From Hofstenia miamia (Eukaryota; Xenacoelomorpha; Acoela; Hofsteniidae), in contig CABFPE010000054.1 in the NCBI GenBank assembly GCA_900660155.1, positions 1,466,253-1,530,252 of the forward strand: DNA of 64,000 nt. Direction: 5' to 3'. Shown here piece by piece: positions 1 through 11,759 of the stretch. The notes beneath the pieces were generated by a model. It searched no databases, had not been told where the DNA came from, and saw nothing but the letters and a program-made list of their open reading frames with translations. Numbering within the stretch: position 1 is the first letter of the stretch; each line of letters begins with the position of its first letter. A program made the translations under genes and the position numbers.

Positions 1-2666
1 ATGTTTCTTTGGGCATAACTTTTTTGAGGATTTAGTTGTACTAATCTAATGTGCTTGACATAATGTTGGACTCTAAAGTACTGAATTTTAGATATGTAAT
101 TAATAAAATTGCCGTTCTTTATCTGAAAATATTTTTATCTATGGCTAACAGCAATTGCAACGTAAACGATTCAGTTGAAATTTAAGATGCTTTAATCAAA
201 ATGATTTTACAAGTCTTCTTTTCACTAAGTAAAGAATTGCAATCAAATAACGAAGCGTTATTGAAAATTATTTAATCTAATTAAAGGATTTCCCTAAAGT
301 CGCTTCACTTCGTATTTTAAAACAATAAATTGCATTAAAATACTTTTCCACATTAGAGTCGCAGTAATCTGTAACAATTTTAATCTCTAGCTAAATATAT
401 TATTTTTCGCAAATTAGTGTTTTAGTACATTGTATTTTTGGTAGAAGTGCATTCCCTCTAACGAAATGCGTGAAAATTGACTAGAAATTGGAAAGTGTAT
501 TTAAAATGATAATTATTTTACTATAAACGCTTGATTTGAGTAGGGTTTTGAGGGTCTGGAATATTATTGTTACAGTCACGTCCAACTCAAGTCGTATAAT
601 TTTTCTGGTCCTATGTCGTCAGACAGCATTACAGAAATTTACAAAATTAAGAGCAATATTGCCAATTCGTTCATTCCCATTTCCTAATTCTATGGTTCCA
701 GTTTCACTGAATTATATGTGGCAGTCCAGTTGAAAAGTGGCTGAAGCCGACATAAAGCATTTTGAGAAAAATTAGTTTAAAGTTTGTAGGCTTCCTTAAG
801 CCTTATAAATGTCTTACAGTCAATATAATTAGTATAGTGTTTTAGACTTTCAATACCATTGTAATACATTGTTCATGTACATTTAGTTTTGTTATATTGT
901 TCTGTGTTTGTCCAATGCTTGAGAATTTACTATATGTCGCACTTCTTTGATAACAAGATATATACTGTACAAGAAATAACACATCTGTAAGTATGTCAGT
1001 AATTAACGTCACTGTGACAACAAAAAATTACACACGCACTTTTCAATAACTGAGCAACTAAAAAATGCATAAAACTCAGTTTTCATAAAACACCCCTTTA
1101 ACCACATTTTCACGTGAACTGTCACAACCAATAAATAGCACGAAGCCTCACTCGATTCCTTAGTTAAATGATGAACTTAATGAAAATAATATAAATCTCT
1201 GTACTACTTCAATTTAGTGTCATAAATATATTTCTGAGAAAAATATATGACGTCATTGATTTCTGCAAATGACATTTCAATTTTGCATGCTCAATAATTT
1301 ATAATGTCCATAGCTATATAAAATTTGAAATAGATTGTGATTGTAAGTCTCCTTCAAGAAAGCAATAAACGTTGTACAGCAAATAAAATATATCAAGAGA
1401 TTAAGGAAATGCGGAAAACAGCAAATCTATTTTAATATTCATAAAAAAAATATTTTTTCTGGATCAAACCTACAACATATTTCTATTTCTTTTACACAAT
1501 CTAACCTTAACCCTTAGGCCAATTAGAATAACGCATAGTTTAAACGAATTAATTATTTTTGCGCAGGCGAGGGGAGGATAGGCTGCACACTGCTTGTATC
1601 AATAAAAAATAAAAAGGGGAACAAGAAAAACATACAAATCCACTGGGAAACGGGATTGGGTTACATTATATTACTGAGGACCGAATTTGAAAGTTATTTT
1701 TAAAAAATCAAAAGTGTTATTGAAATATGTTCTCTAGTCAAAAGTTTAAATTTCTTGATAATGATTTTGTAAACTTTTCAAAAATGCGCAAAAAACAATT
1801 TGCTTTTTTTATTGCGTACATGGATGTCTCGGTCTAATTACATAGCACCGACGAATCATATTGAAAAATCAAATCACCCAAAATATAGAACATATTTGTG
1901 TTGGTAAGTTGTATTTAGGCAAACAAACATTTGATTTAAGCCTGAATTTAAATTGGTCCCAGTACGGAAGATAAGACCAAATCACGGATGGCTCTAATTT
2001 TGCTCAAAAATTTTAACAAATTTGTTAGTAAATTATGTGGTATGATGCACTTGAAAGGCTTTTCCTGTTGAACTTGCAGTCGAATGGTTGGAAGCTAAAC
2101 TAGTTTTTCCGGTTTAGCAAGAAATGGCAATTTAAATATTAATGTTTATCAACAACGCTTCGATATTTCATATATGTTCAAAATATCAAAGATCCTTTTA
2201 CTTAAGAGGTATAATGCGAATGACAATGAATGCGATTTCTATTAAAAAGTTTGCTGATTCCATGCAATCGTCCTAAGTTTACTCCAAACGTCCATATTCA
2301 CAGTTCAATTATTATGTTAAAAGATACTTTATTTTCCTTTAAAATTTGTATATGCATATTTATGCACATCAAGTGCATATAGTTATAATAAACCATTCTT
2401 CATGATAAATATGCGGTTTTTTAATAGAAATTTCATAGATATTCTGTGTGCTTAAAATTATTTTATTATACTAATCCATCAAATTTAAAGCTTAGTCCAA
2501 TCCTAGAGTGAAAAAGTCCTTAGTCATCTCCTAACAAAATCAAATATGATATTGTTAGAATCAAGTGTTGTATTTGGAATTAGCAACAAATGTATTTGAT
2601 TTCTCAATAGTCAAAGATGACAAATGTAATTCTACCTAGTAGCAAATGGTATTATCGCATATTTAG
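1..2666. other. AT-rich non-coding stretch, no supported gene
   Basis: I see no convincing exon here. The longest open frame (536-733) has no recognisable domain, and overlapping frames read about equally well, so I do not call it. If the exon at 2667-2840 belongs to a plus-strand gene, this stretch would be its upstream intron or 5' region. Confidence 0.4.
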
Positions 2667-2840
2667 GATGACCCGGATCTGTCTCGCACAATCGACTTTG
2701 TCTCCATGTCTGTGGTATCATTTGTGCTGGTGGCCAGTCATGTCATATACATTATTGGATTTTTTGCAATCACTTCCAAAAGACGAAGAATTATGTCGCG
2801 CAAGGAAAAAGCAAGCAAACAGCGTCAACAAATTCTCAAG
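2667..2840 (+). CDS. internal exon encoding a transmembrane segment (unidentified membrane protein)
   Basis: The 174-nt segment is open in one frame (58 codons, phase 0 at both ends). It is bounded by an acceptor (TTTAG before GATGACCC) and a donor (CTCAAG followed by GTTTAT). The translation starts DDPDLSRTIDF, continues with about 25 hydrophobic residues (SVVSFVLVASHVIYIIGFFA), then a strongly basic stretch (TSKRRRIMSRKEKASKQRQQ). That is the pattern of a single-pass membrane protein with the basic side in the cytoplasm (positive-inside rule). I do not recognise the family. GFF before basic residues recalls integrin alpha tails, but nothing else supports that. The last exon candidate at 17801-17953 has compatible phase and could supply the rest of the tail; a short alternative 3' exon is at 3810-3854. 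The exon is inferred from coding appearance and splice signals only. Confidence 0.6.
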
Positions 2841-3809
2841 GTTTATTTCAAAATATATCCAACAAAGTAGAAAATCATAAAATATGCATGACTTGTAAAT
2901 TATAATGTCAAACTTTGAATTGAATACCAAAATAAACAATAAATTAACAAACATAAATTTTTGCAAATTTTTCTCGATTAATAATCTACATCACATTTTT
3001 CAAAACATTGAAACAGCGAATATATCAATTAAAGTTTTCTCATATTATTTCTTTCAAAACTGTTTAAAATTGGCCACATTTTAACAACAACAACATATAT
3101 TTAAATTCTCATGAACATATGCATATACATGTATTAAATTTACAAACTTATTAAAAACATAAATAATGCAACTTTCTTCATATGAGCTTAGTTATCACTG
3201 TAAATGTTTGTTTCTTCGTTAAATTTATAAAATAATTAATAAACATTTTTTGCTGTTCTTGAGTTGTATTTGTACTGAAAAACTGCTTTAATTTCGAAAA
3301 AATTTTTCACCAACTGAGTAATCAACTAAGTTTGTAGCATTTTTATTAATATTAATATGAATTATAACCATTATATATATATATATATTTAAATTTGGTA
3401 CACCCTATTGAAAAATCAACTCATTTTATACAAGAAATTATGGGTACAGATGACATTCATGTGTTTTGTCATAATTACTCCACAGAATATTTTCCAATAT
3501 TTACCTCAATTTGCTTGCAAATCATTACTGATTCTAATGTTGTTTTAGTATGTACCTAATTTTTCTAACTGTAACAGGACTTATGATTGGATTAGCAGAA
3601 AATAAAAATTCAGTAAACTTTTGGCTATATCATGAACGTTTTCTGTTAGTTATCATGAGAAGATATTGCAATAGGGTTTTCTACTTCATTTAATTACTGA
3701 TAACCCGAAGTTGCCTTACAAATATTTGGTGCTCATGATATGCTAAGCGACAATAAAATAGTTCATTAAAAAGTAGCACATAACTTTTTGATTTTTTCAA
3801 TTTTTGCAG

Positions 3810-3854
3810 AAGGTTCATTCTGCGGTAACCACACCCATGTTTAACAGATCATAG
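3810..3854 (+). CDS. possible alternative terminal exon
   Basis: A strong pyrimidine-rich acceptor (TTTTTGCAG) precedes AAGGTTCATTCTGCGG. In phase 0, which matches the exon ending at 2840, it reads KVHSAVTTPMFNRS and then stops. AATAAA hexamers lie about 170-180 bases downstream. The peptide is too short to judge by composition, so this is a weak call that rests on the splice site and matching phase. Confidence 0.25.
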   Translation, partial: KVHSAVTTPMFNRS

Positions 3855-4727
3855 ATAGATTAAAGTTTTTCTATTAAAACTTTCTTGGATCTATATGATG
3901 AATTTCGATACAATGTACTTATTATTTTTGCTAAACTTTGATTGTCTTGATTAGAATCAGGTTTTCTACTAAAGTATTTTAACAGTACTAGGTGCAGAGC
4001 AAATACAAAAGTAAATTTCAAGAATAAATCAATAAATGTTATAATGATTGGATTGTAATAAACTACATTAATTTTGTAAAGACAATGTGAATACAGCATC
4101 GAAAAGATTTATATGTAATCAATACATAGCATGGTAAAAAATACCTGGAAAATTTGTGGTTTAGTTTTGCTGTTTGCCTTAGGAGTGATAAATAAGCTTT
4201 ATATATAATTCGGAAACATCAAATTTTGGTAAAGTGGAGAAATCGCAGTAATTATCATTAAAAATATAAGAATTTTACTTACTTTCATAAATTTGTTCCC
4301 GTTTACAGTATTGAGAATGTTCTTTGGTATATTGGAGAGCATTCTATATACTTAAATATTCGAGATGGTTTACATTTAATAGAGAAACACTGAACTAAAA
4401 TATTTCACGATTACAATGCTGGTATTGAAAATGAAGCAGTATTTTGAACAAGGCTAAGCAATTCAATCGCATAGTTAAGAAGAAAAAAGTTTTATAATTT
4501 TAAAGAAGAAAAAGAATTTTACCTCAAAAATTGCATTACTCAATCGAAATGAAATTTTGTACCAGAAATTTGAAATTATGTTTAATGAAAGTAAATTTGA
4601 AACCAAATTGTAGAAAAGTTGTACTACAAAAAATAACACTAATGCTTTAGCAAGACCTTTACACACATTTGATACGAAAAATAAAAAGTTTTACAAATGT
4701 TTTACATGTAGCTGAAAGATATAGTAG

Positions 4728-4925
4728 ATGTTATCAATTATTTGCTCAACTGTGTTTTACGTATATGACACTTCCTTTTGGAAAGTACTTGACGCAATAA
4801 ATAAGCCAAAACTCTTTCCGTTCGTTCGCCCCAAGCTGAAACGCAAGGCTGTAACTGTGTCCTCATTGTATGCCATTAAACGACAACGCACCAATAAAAG
4901 TTATTTCATTGACACAACGTTTTAG
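4728..4925 (+). CDS. possible terminal exon or small ORF, unrecognised
   Basis: An open frame of 65 codons ends in a basic stretch (PKLKRKAVTV, AIKRQRTNKS). Its stop at 4923-4925 is followed within 20 bases by AATAAA. An AG just before 4728 could be an acceptor. No family is recognised and the N-terminal half looks like ordinary AT-rich sequence. It could be a 3' exon of the plus-strand gene suggested at 2667 or a chance frame. Confidence 0.2.
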   Translation: MLSIICSTVFYVYDTSFWKVLDAINKPKLFPFVRPKLKRKAVTVSSLYAIKRQRTNKSYFIDTTF

Positions 4926-5990
4926 TGTTTATCAAGAAAATAAACTTTTTAATTAAATGCAGATGAAATTTATAGCTAAAATGCGTCAAATCTAAATAAT
5001 GTAATTAAATATTTTATTATTATCTACATTTCTGAACAAATATTTAAAGAGCAGAACTCAAAATCTGACACAACTACATGCATGAAGTTGTTTGCTTGGA
5101 AAATTCAACATTTCTTAACCTTCTTTCGAATTGATTTCTTTACTTGTTTAGACTAAACAAAACATGTTTTTGTGCGACCGCTCCATTTAACTAATACCCT
5201 CGTGCACAAATCACCATATGAATGATTCGTACACTGCTTTCCTCATTGTGAAATCAATTGAAATAAAATGCACTAAAATCTAAAACCGTATCTAATTATT
5301 AATTTATTTGTGTTCTATAGGGTAATTGAATATTTAATTTTACATTGATTCAAATAATTTTATTAGTGAAATAATTGAATAGAATTTCATACTCTCAAAA
5401 TAAAGGAATTGTTTTAAGATTAAAAGAAAGACTACATTATGCAATCAATACATTAATCAATTTTGATAAAGATACATAAATCAATGTTAGATATTTCTCA
5501 AACATCCGTTCAATAAAAACTGCGAAAGCTCAGGTGTCATATTCAACATTAATTCTTGCATTTATTTAAGTCAAAATTCAACGAAGAGGATTTTGCAGTT
5601 TTACCTTTAATTTACTTTTACTTTTATGGCATACTTTTCTAAAATTAATTAAAAAAGTTTATTGAATAAACTATATAATGTTTTGTAAACTATATGCAAA
5701 TATTTGTAAATATCTATTCACAAACTTAATTTACAAATAATAATATGTAGGTAATTATTCTCTAAGTATATTGATCTTTGTTTATATTAATGATCCAGAC
5801 ATTGTGATTTTGCCTTAACCCTCTGCTGCATATTGTGTACATTAGTACTAAATTTAGTTTTCAACTTGAATATATTTGAAAAATTGCAAAAAAAATTTGA
5901 GATTTATCAATACTTTTGCAACTCATCAATTTGATTTGATTTAAAGAAGAGCCTTTGTTGGTGTTATTCTTAACAATAATGTATTTCAAG
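4926..5990. other. non-coding, nothing recognised
   Basis: AT-rich sequence with no exon-like frame, repeat boundary or RNA gene that I can support. Confidence 0.5.
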
Positions 5991-5994
5991 AGCT

Positions 5995-6190
5995 ACAGAC
6001 AAATCTGCACCTGGATTCTCGGCACGTACATAGTCTGCTAGCCGATGCAAGGCATGTGCATTGCATTTTACATGAAGCAATTCATCATACGTGTCTTCAA
6101 ATGTTTACCTGCTTTCAACATATCGGAAGCTGCGCCATTTACTGATATTATATCTTCTCTAGGGTGTTTCTCCAGAAAATTCCGTAATTC
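5995..6190 (-). pseudogene. decayed hAT-like transposase fragment
   Basis: On the minus strand two adjacent frames give protein-like sequence. The first reads FLEKHPREDIIS, then AASDMLKAGKHLKTR. The second reads CNAHALHRLADYVRAENPGA. The pair resembles the region of hAT-type transposases found in many invertebrates, where an A-A-x-x-M-x-K-A-G stretch is followed by C-x-A-H-x-L-H-x-x-A-x-x-V-R. A shift of frame separates the two parts and there is no start, catalytic core or C-terminal dimerisation domain here. It is a short dead remnant. Family assignment is by motif memory only. Confidence 0.45.
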
Positions 6191-6817
6191 AACTCAGCTG
6201 AATTGGCTTGACAAAACACTGGTTTAGATATTGCATTGTTTGTCTAGATCATGCTACCACTGGCCAAAAAATTTGACGAATGCGTTTCACAGAGCTTAGA
6301 TTTGGGCATTCTCCCTGAAATAAATAACCGATTGTATAAGATTGAATACAACGAGGTCGAACACTACAGTATTTTAAACTGGATCATTGTGTGATGCGTT
6401 TTTAAGTATATATCATTTGCTAATTATTAAATTCAAAATTGTTTCACTTTTCTTAGAAAGGCCATTTGTATTTATGGTAATTATAGTAAAATTATATTAA
6501 TTTCTTCGAAAATCTGTAACAATGGATAAAAATTGTTAAAAAATTGCATAATGGTGAGCGATATTTTATCAGGGCCCTCATCATTAGATCAGTTGAGGCA
6601 ATGAAAGCTGAACTACTATTATTCTGCTTCACAACTATTCATAAATATAATAAATCTTTAAATACAAAAAACTTTTAGATAATATTAGTTCCACGTATTT
6701 GGCATTAGTACTAAACCAAATGCACTATTTCATTGAACATTTATAGTCATTATGAGTCAAAATACTTATTTGGTAAGACTTTTGTTATATTTTAGGTCGA
6801 TTGGAACTGTTCTAGTA

Positions 6818-7481
6818 GGGTGGAGTGCAAACATTTATTGAAATAAAAAAGTGTAGTTTTTAAAACCTGACAAATGGTCTAAAACTCTAATAAAAATTGG
6901 TCTTTGGGTTTGCCCTCCGTTTTCAACGAGCAACATTTCAATTAAATTAAAACACCACTTTTTCGAAAATCATTTCAATATTATAACTATGGCCTCATGT
7001 TGTACACCATTTCGTAGCGATTTGAAAAACTAAGAAAACCCACATAAATTTGACAACTTTTCCTTATTTTCCTTCTTATGATAAGCGTTTAAAGCTTCCT
7101 TTAATGTCTACTATTAAGTCAATGACCTCTCTACATATAAAGCGATTTTAATGATTGGGTAGTATAACTTATGAAAGGTACGGCAAAGTCAGTTTTGACG
7201 CTATAGCCATTAAAATTATACCATTCTCTAGATAATCAATAACTCCATGTGAAGCTATTTTTATTTTTAAATTTTAACTATACTTTACTTGATAATTGCG
7301 AACATTTAAGCAATCGTTTTATATTTGGAGATAATGACACTAGAGATAACATTTGGAGATTTGCTCGCTAAAGGGGTGGGGCATCCCCACCAAACCAATT
7401 TTTATTAGAGTTTTAAACCATTTGTCAGGTCCTAAAAACTACACTTTTTTGATTTTTAAAAAAAATGTTTTCACTCCTCCC
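6818..7481. mobile_element. MITE with about 100-bp inverted repeats, TA-flanked (Tc1/mariner type)
   Basis: The left end reads GGGTGGAGTGCAAACATTT and the reverse complement of the right end reads GGGAGGAGTGAAAACATTT. The inverted match continues for roughly 100 bases, including GTGTAGTTTTTA, CCTGACAAATGGT and CTAATAAAAATTGG on both arms. Each end is bordered by a TA dinucleotide (6816-6817 and 7482-7483), as expected for a Tc1/mariner target duplication. There is no transposase frame in the 664 bp, so it must have been mobilised in trans. Arm divergence indicates moderate age. Confidence 0.75.
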
Positions 7482-8645
7482 TACTATTCTAGTTATAAAA
7501 TTGTAAATAATTCTAATCTAGGTTCATAGTTTATGTATTCTAAGATAAAGGATTGAGAATTCTTGATCAATTTTTGTGACCACCAAATTCAATGTACAAA
7601 TAAACATTATTTTCTAGTGTTCTCTTTGCAAAAATGATTCGTCCTGTTAGCCTGCCATTAGTTGTAAGTCACTTCAAACTTGTAAGATAAATTTCAATTA
7701 TTTGGGAGTAAATTTACTTGACTAATATTGAAAACATTCAAAACTCAAAAAGTAATTATTGCAAGGAAATTTTTAACACATAATTGCGTTCAAAATGGTT
7801 TGTATATGTTACAACACTTACTCAAGCACTACTAATCCATTAAATTAATAAATAAGACTTACAAAATAAGATGTCCAAATCGATCATATTGAATATTTCT
7901 GCAAGAAATCCAGGGTAAATATTTGACTTCATTTGATATAAAATTGGATGGCTTTCTTGATAAATTATATGGTATGACTATACAATAGAATTGTCTATGA
8001 TTTGGTAGCTTACTACACATTAGGTATCCAATTGATATATTGCTTACTCTGTCATAAAGGGGCTCGAGTTTATTCTAGCCATCCTCTGGTCAAGCCCTGA
8101 TCTATAGTGGTAAATTTGTCTATAAATATGTAAAATTCTTGAATTTATTTTATGGAATTATGTTTGTTTAATTGAAGAACATTTAAAATCTTTCACTTTG
8201 CCATAAGATTTGAGGCTTTCTAAAAACTTAGTTGATAGTTATACTTACCTACAAGTGTGATCTGCACTTTGACCTTCCTTTAATTGTGGAAAGCTTTGAA
8301 AATCGCTTTGTTTCAATGTCAAATATGTTTGTCGAATGACAATATTGAGTATTCATAACTTTAATATAGATTGACAATGTTGGGCTATTGTCACATGATG
8401 CTTTTTAAATACGCAATTAAATTTTCATTTACAAAAATGAAAACATCTGGCAAATAACGCAGAAAATTCCGAGGCATCAATTTGTTTGCCCTAATGAAAT
8501 ATTGTCCTAATATTCAATACTATTCTACTGCCATTCATGATTGTCTGTGGTTTGCTAGGGAAACCGCTATGATGGTTTTATGAATTTTTGAAATATTGTA
8601 TGATAAAACGACCATGATAAATCAATAAGTCGGTGTGGTTGAAGT

Positions 8646-8682
<37 letters not shown>

Positions 8683-10102
8683 GTGTTCGAAAATTTCAAT
8701 TTTTTTTTCTAAAATGCAAGATGTCACGCATTTTTTGATGAAATTTTACAACATTCACCAAAGCCGAGAAAATATTCCTGTATATTTAGAAAAGATGTTG
8801 ACACCAATCACTTGTGCAAATGAGTGCAGAACTGCGTGTCAGAATAAAATTAGTGTCAGAAATTTTGGTTCTTCATGAATTTTAGTGTATCAGAATAGGG
8901 TCATCTGAATTTAGTTGATTCATGTTATAATCAGCTAACTCACATGCATTCAACTAAGAGGCATAATCTCTTCTAACTTGGTTATTGAAATGGTCATAAA
9001 ACATAAACTAATTTATTCACCAAAGAAGACTGTAATTGCTTCAATTGCGAGATTCGTAAGCGATCGACTGTCATCTCACTTTCTTACAATGTCCCATGAC
9101 TTCCCAGAGATTAATATTGGAGGGAGTTGGAAATTACCGCTCGCTTTCAATATATTGCTTATGTCACAATTTATTCTTCACCATTGCAGACTTGAGTATT
9201 GCAATGAGGTTGTCAACAGATGGATAGACAGTAGAAACTCTTCCACAGAAATTAGGTGAACGTTGTGGTGCGTAAGTTTGGATAAAGAGTCTTTAGGATT
9301 GATCCAGTCTTAATCATGTATGGTCAGGCATCCGATACAAAATTTAAAACGTTCTCGTGAATATCATCCACATTTGGCAAACTAAAGCAAAATTCACTTT
9401 CTCAAAAATTCTGCACAACAGTAACGAAGACACACATTCGCTAGGGAACATCATTATTTACAGTTGCTTCATTACACATAAATTAAACATGGTGATTTTT
9501 TACTTTTCCCAACTTATACCTTGAATTCGGGCATTAAATTTTGTGATCAATGACTCTGTATTCAAGTCGAGAGGTTTCTCCAATGCAAGGTGTCTAATTT
9601 GCATAACAGAATATCAGCTTGTAGAAAGGCAGAATCAAACTTGCTCTTTATCAGTTGGTGCACTAGGCCAATTACTTTTTGATGATATCAATCAACATTG
9701 TTTTTGGTTGCTATTCTTTTGTGAACATTAAAACAATTTTTCTGTTAAAAAGAGACAGTTTTAGTGCAGAATTTGTAGCATACAGCATTACCCCGTTTTC
9801 AAATTCGTTGGGAAACTGAGCGGATTGTTTTAATTAGACATTAATCATATCACTTAGCATAATGATATTCCAAAAGCTAGGATAAAATCGTCAATTGTTT
9901 GATAGCCAATGCTTCCCCTCAAGCACTTGAATTGTGTATTCTCCTAATGCTTTGATGGTTAGAGTAATATATTTCAAAGCTCTGATTCGAAAAATAATAC
10001 CAATGTTTTAGTAAATTATTAATGTTGCCCATTCTGAAAATTGGTGTGGTTTACGTTGCTTTAATCCTACATTTCACTAGTGCAGATTTCCATTAATTAC
10101 TT
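7482..10102. other. non-coding stretch with possible decayed coding scraps
   Basis: I find no gene. Minus-strand scraps look faintly protein-like (for example CGRVSTVYPSVDNLI near 9.2 kb and FDSAFLQADILL near 9.6 kb) and may be remnants of a transposase, possibly the same decayed element as at 6.0 kb. The plus-strand open frames at 8978-9259 and 9543-9731 have no recognisable domain. Confidence 0.3.
8650..8680. repeat. (TA)n microsatellite
   Basis: A run of about 15 TA units, directly visible. Confidence 0.95.
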
Positions 10103-10920
10103 CCCAGATAACAATTTTGGTTGTTTTTACGTTGTTTATAGTTGTTTCATACTTTTGGTTGTTGCAGCAACCACTAACATCCTAATAACAACTTTAGTAA
10201 AAAATAATCAGTGAGCAGATGCTTGCAAATAAAACTCATTTTGTTAGTTTTATTACTAGATCCTTTTATAAAAAAAAGATTTGCAAAACCTTTTTTGAAA
10301 TTTTTAATTTGCGAAAAATTATAATATACCAGATATGTGAATTTTCAAAATAATTTATTCATGAATATTTGGACACCTTGATATTGACAGTTAAATAGCA
10401 TAAGTTATAATTGAGCTGAAGAGATTTTTCACGACTTAAGAAAGTACTCTTACAAAATTGTGCTTAATTTTAGAGTTTTAAATTTTTGTTAAATTTGGCA
10501 GATTTTTATGCTCATTGTTATCATTTATATACAAGACATTCATTTAAATCTTTAACAAATGTTTGTATTGAATATGCTTGACAGTATCTCAAAGATAATG
10601 GTCTGTCCTTTGTTGGGCTTGTGTTTGTTTAAATGCAATGTTTAAACAGCTTAGTAATATAAAATTTTATTTTGCATATAAAAGTAATGCTAAAACAATC
10701 ATGTGACAACATAAAATAACGTTGTTACGACTTCAAAATGTTGCTGTTTCATTCATAAAAAACAACCAAAAAGCAACCTAATGTGACGTTGTTGAAGCAA
10801 CGTTGTTTCGACCAATGAAATAATACCATTTCGACGTTAAAACAACGTTGTTTTTGACACATAAAACAACCACATAACAACCAAAAACAACGTTGTTTAG
10901 CCCTTAAATTGTTATCTGGG
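10103..10920. mobile_element. non-autonomous DNA transposon with CCCAGATAACAATTT ends
   Basis: The left end begins CCCAGATAACAATTT and the right end is its exact reverse complement, ending at 10920. Inside both ends are many short GTTGTTT/AAACAAC motifs. Near the right end there are palindromes AACAACGTTGTTT at about 10840 and 10886, and a related copy at about 10797. No transposase is encoded in the 818 bp. A TT dinucleotide borders both sides, which could be a 2-bp target duplication but is too short to prove it. I cannot assign a superfamily. The subterminal palindromes look like binding sites for a transposase supplied in trans. Confidence 0.75.
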
Positions 10921-11399
10921 TTGTGTATTGACTAGTAGCATCTCTTATTGTTTCATGTGGACTGACTGAAAGCATTCGGCTTGTTTACAAATACGCTGTG
11001 TTCATTGTTCAAATTTGGATTATGAAAAACACTTGATCACTTATTGTAAACTTTGAAAATTAAGTCATAAAGCGCCTCTTTTTTGCAATATATAGAAAAA
11101 AATTAAAAACTTCCAACATAAAGGGTTATTTAGGGAATGAACATGACAAAAATATCAACTTATTCTAAAGGTAGAGAAAAATATAAGGCACATTCAAATT
11201 TTATACATTTACATATAAATATTAAAAATATATATTTTGCAATGTTAGCTGAAAAATGGATTGGACAAATTTACAATTCCACGACTCCGTTATTTCTGCG
11301 GCTCTTGGGAATACGGTTACGAATGATAGATAAGAGGCCCACACAGGAATAATAATTATATATATATATAAGCTAAGATCAATGACATGTACCAATTAA

Positions 11400-11700
11400 A
11401 AGAATTTAGTTTTCTCTGTTGCCTACAACTATAGATGTGATGATTGCGAAAAAATCATACGTTGGGGAAACAAAGCGACATTTGGTAACAAGAATGAGGG
11501 AGCATAGTTACGTACATCTAAGATCAGAAGTATTTATGCATGAACACCAAGCTAAAAAAAATTTTTTACATACAACTAAAAACACAACATCCCAAAATAG
11601 GCAAAGCTTTAATCATCAAGCAAACAAAGAAACATCAATTACTAATTTAGCAATAAAGCATCATAACATTAAATCTATATATATATATATATTTAAAACC
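11400..11700 (+). mobile_element. Penelope-like element relic (GIY-YIG endonuclease part)
   Basis: The sequence contains CDDCEK followed in a neighbouring frame by SYVGETKRHLVTRMREHS. This is the hallmark YxGETxRxLxxRxxEH stretch of the GIY-YIG endonuclease that lies C-terminal to the reverse transcriptase in Penelope-like retroelements. The upstream frame at 11137-11352 could be part of the same element but is not recognisable. The copy is short, broken and clearly old. A second, unrelated Penelope terminal piece lies at 15.0 kb on the other strand. Confidence 0.6.
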
Positions 11701-11759
11701 TGAGATTATAGAGGCAAGCATATTTTACAAATTATAGTTTCTATATTTATTAAAATTTT

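Noticed and set aside
2667-2840. Integrin alpha tail, because of GFF followed by basic residues
   Set aside because: The spacing differs from the GFFKR motif and no integrin-type ectodomain exon was seen.
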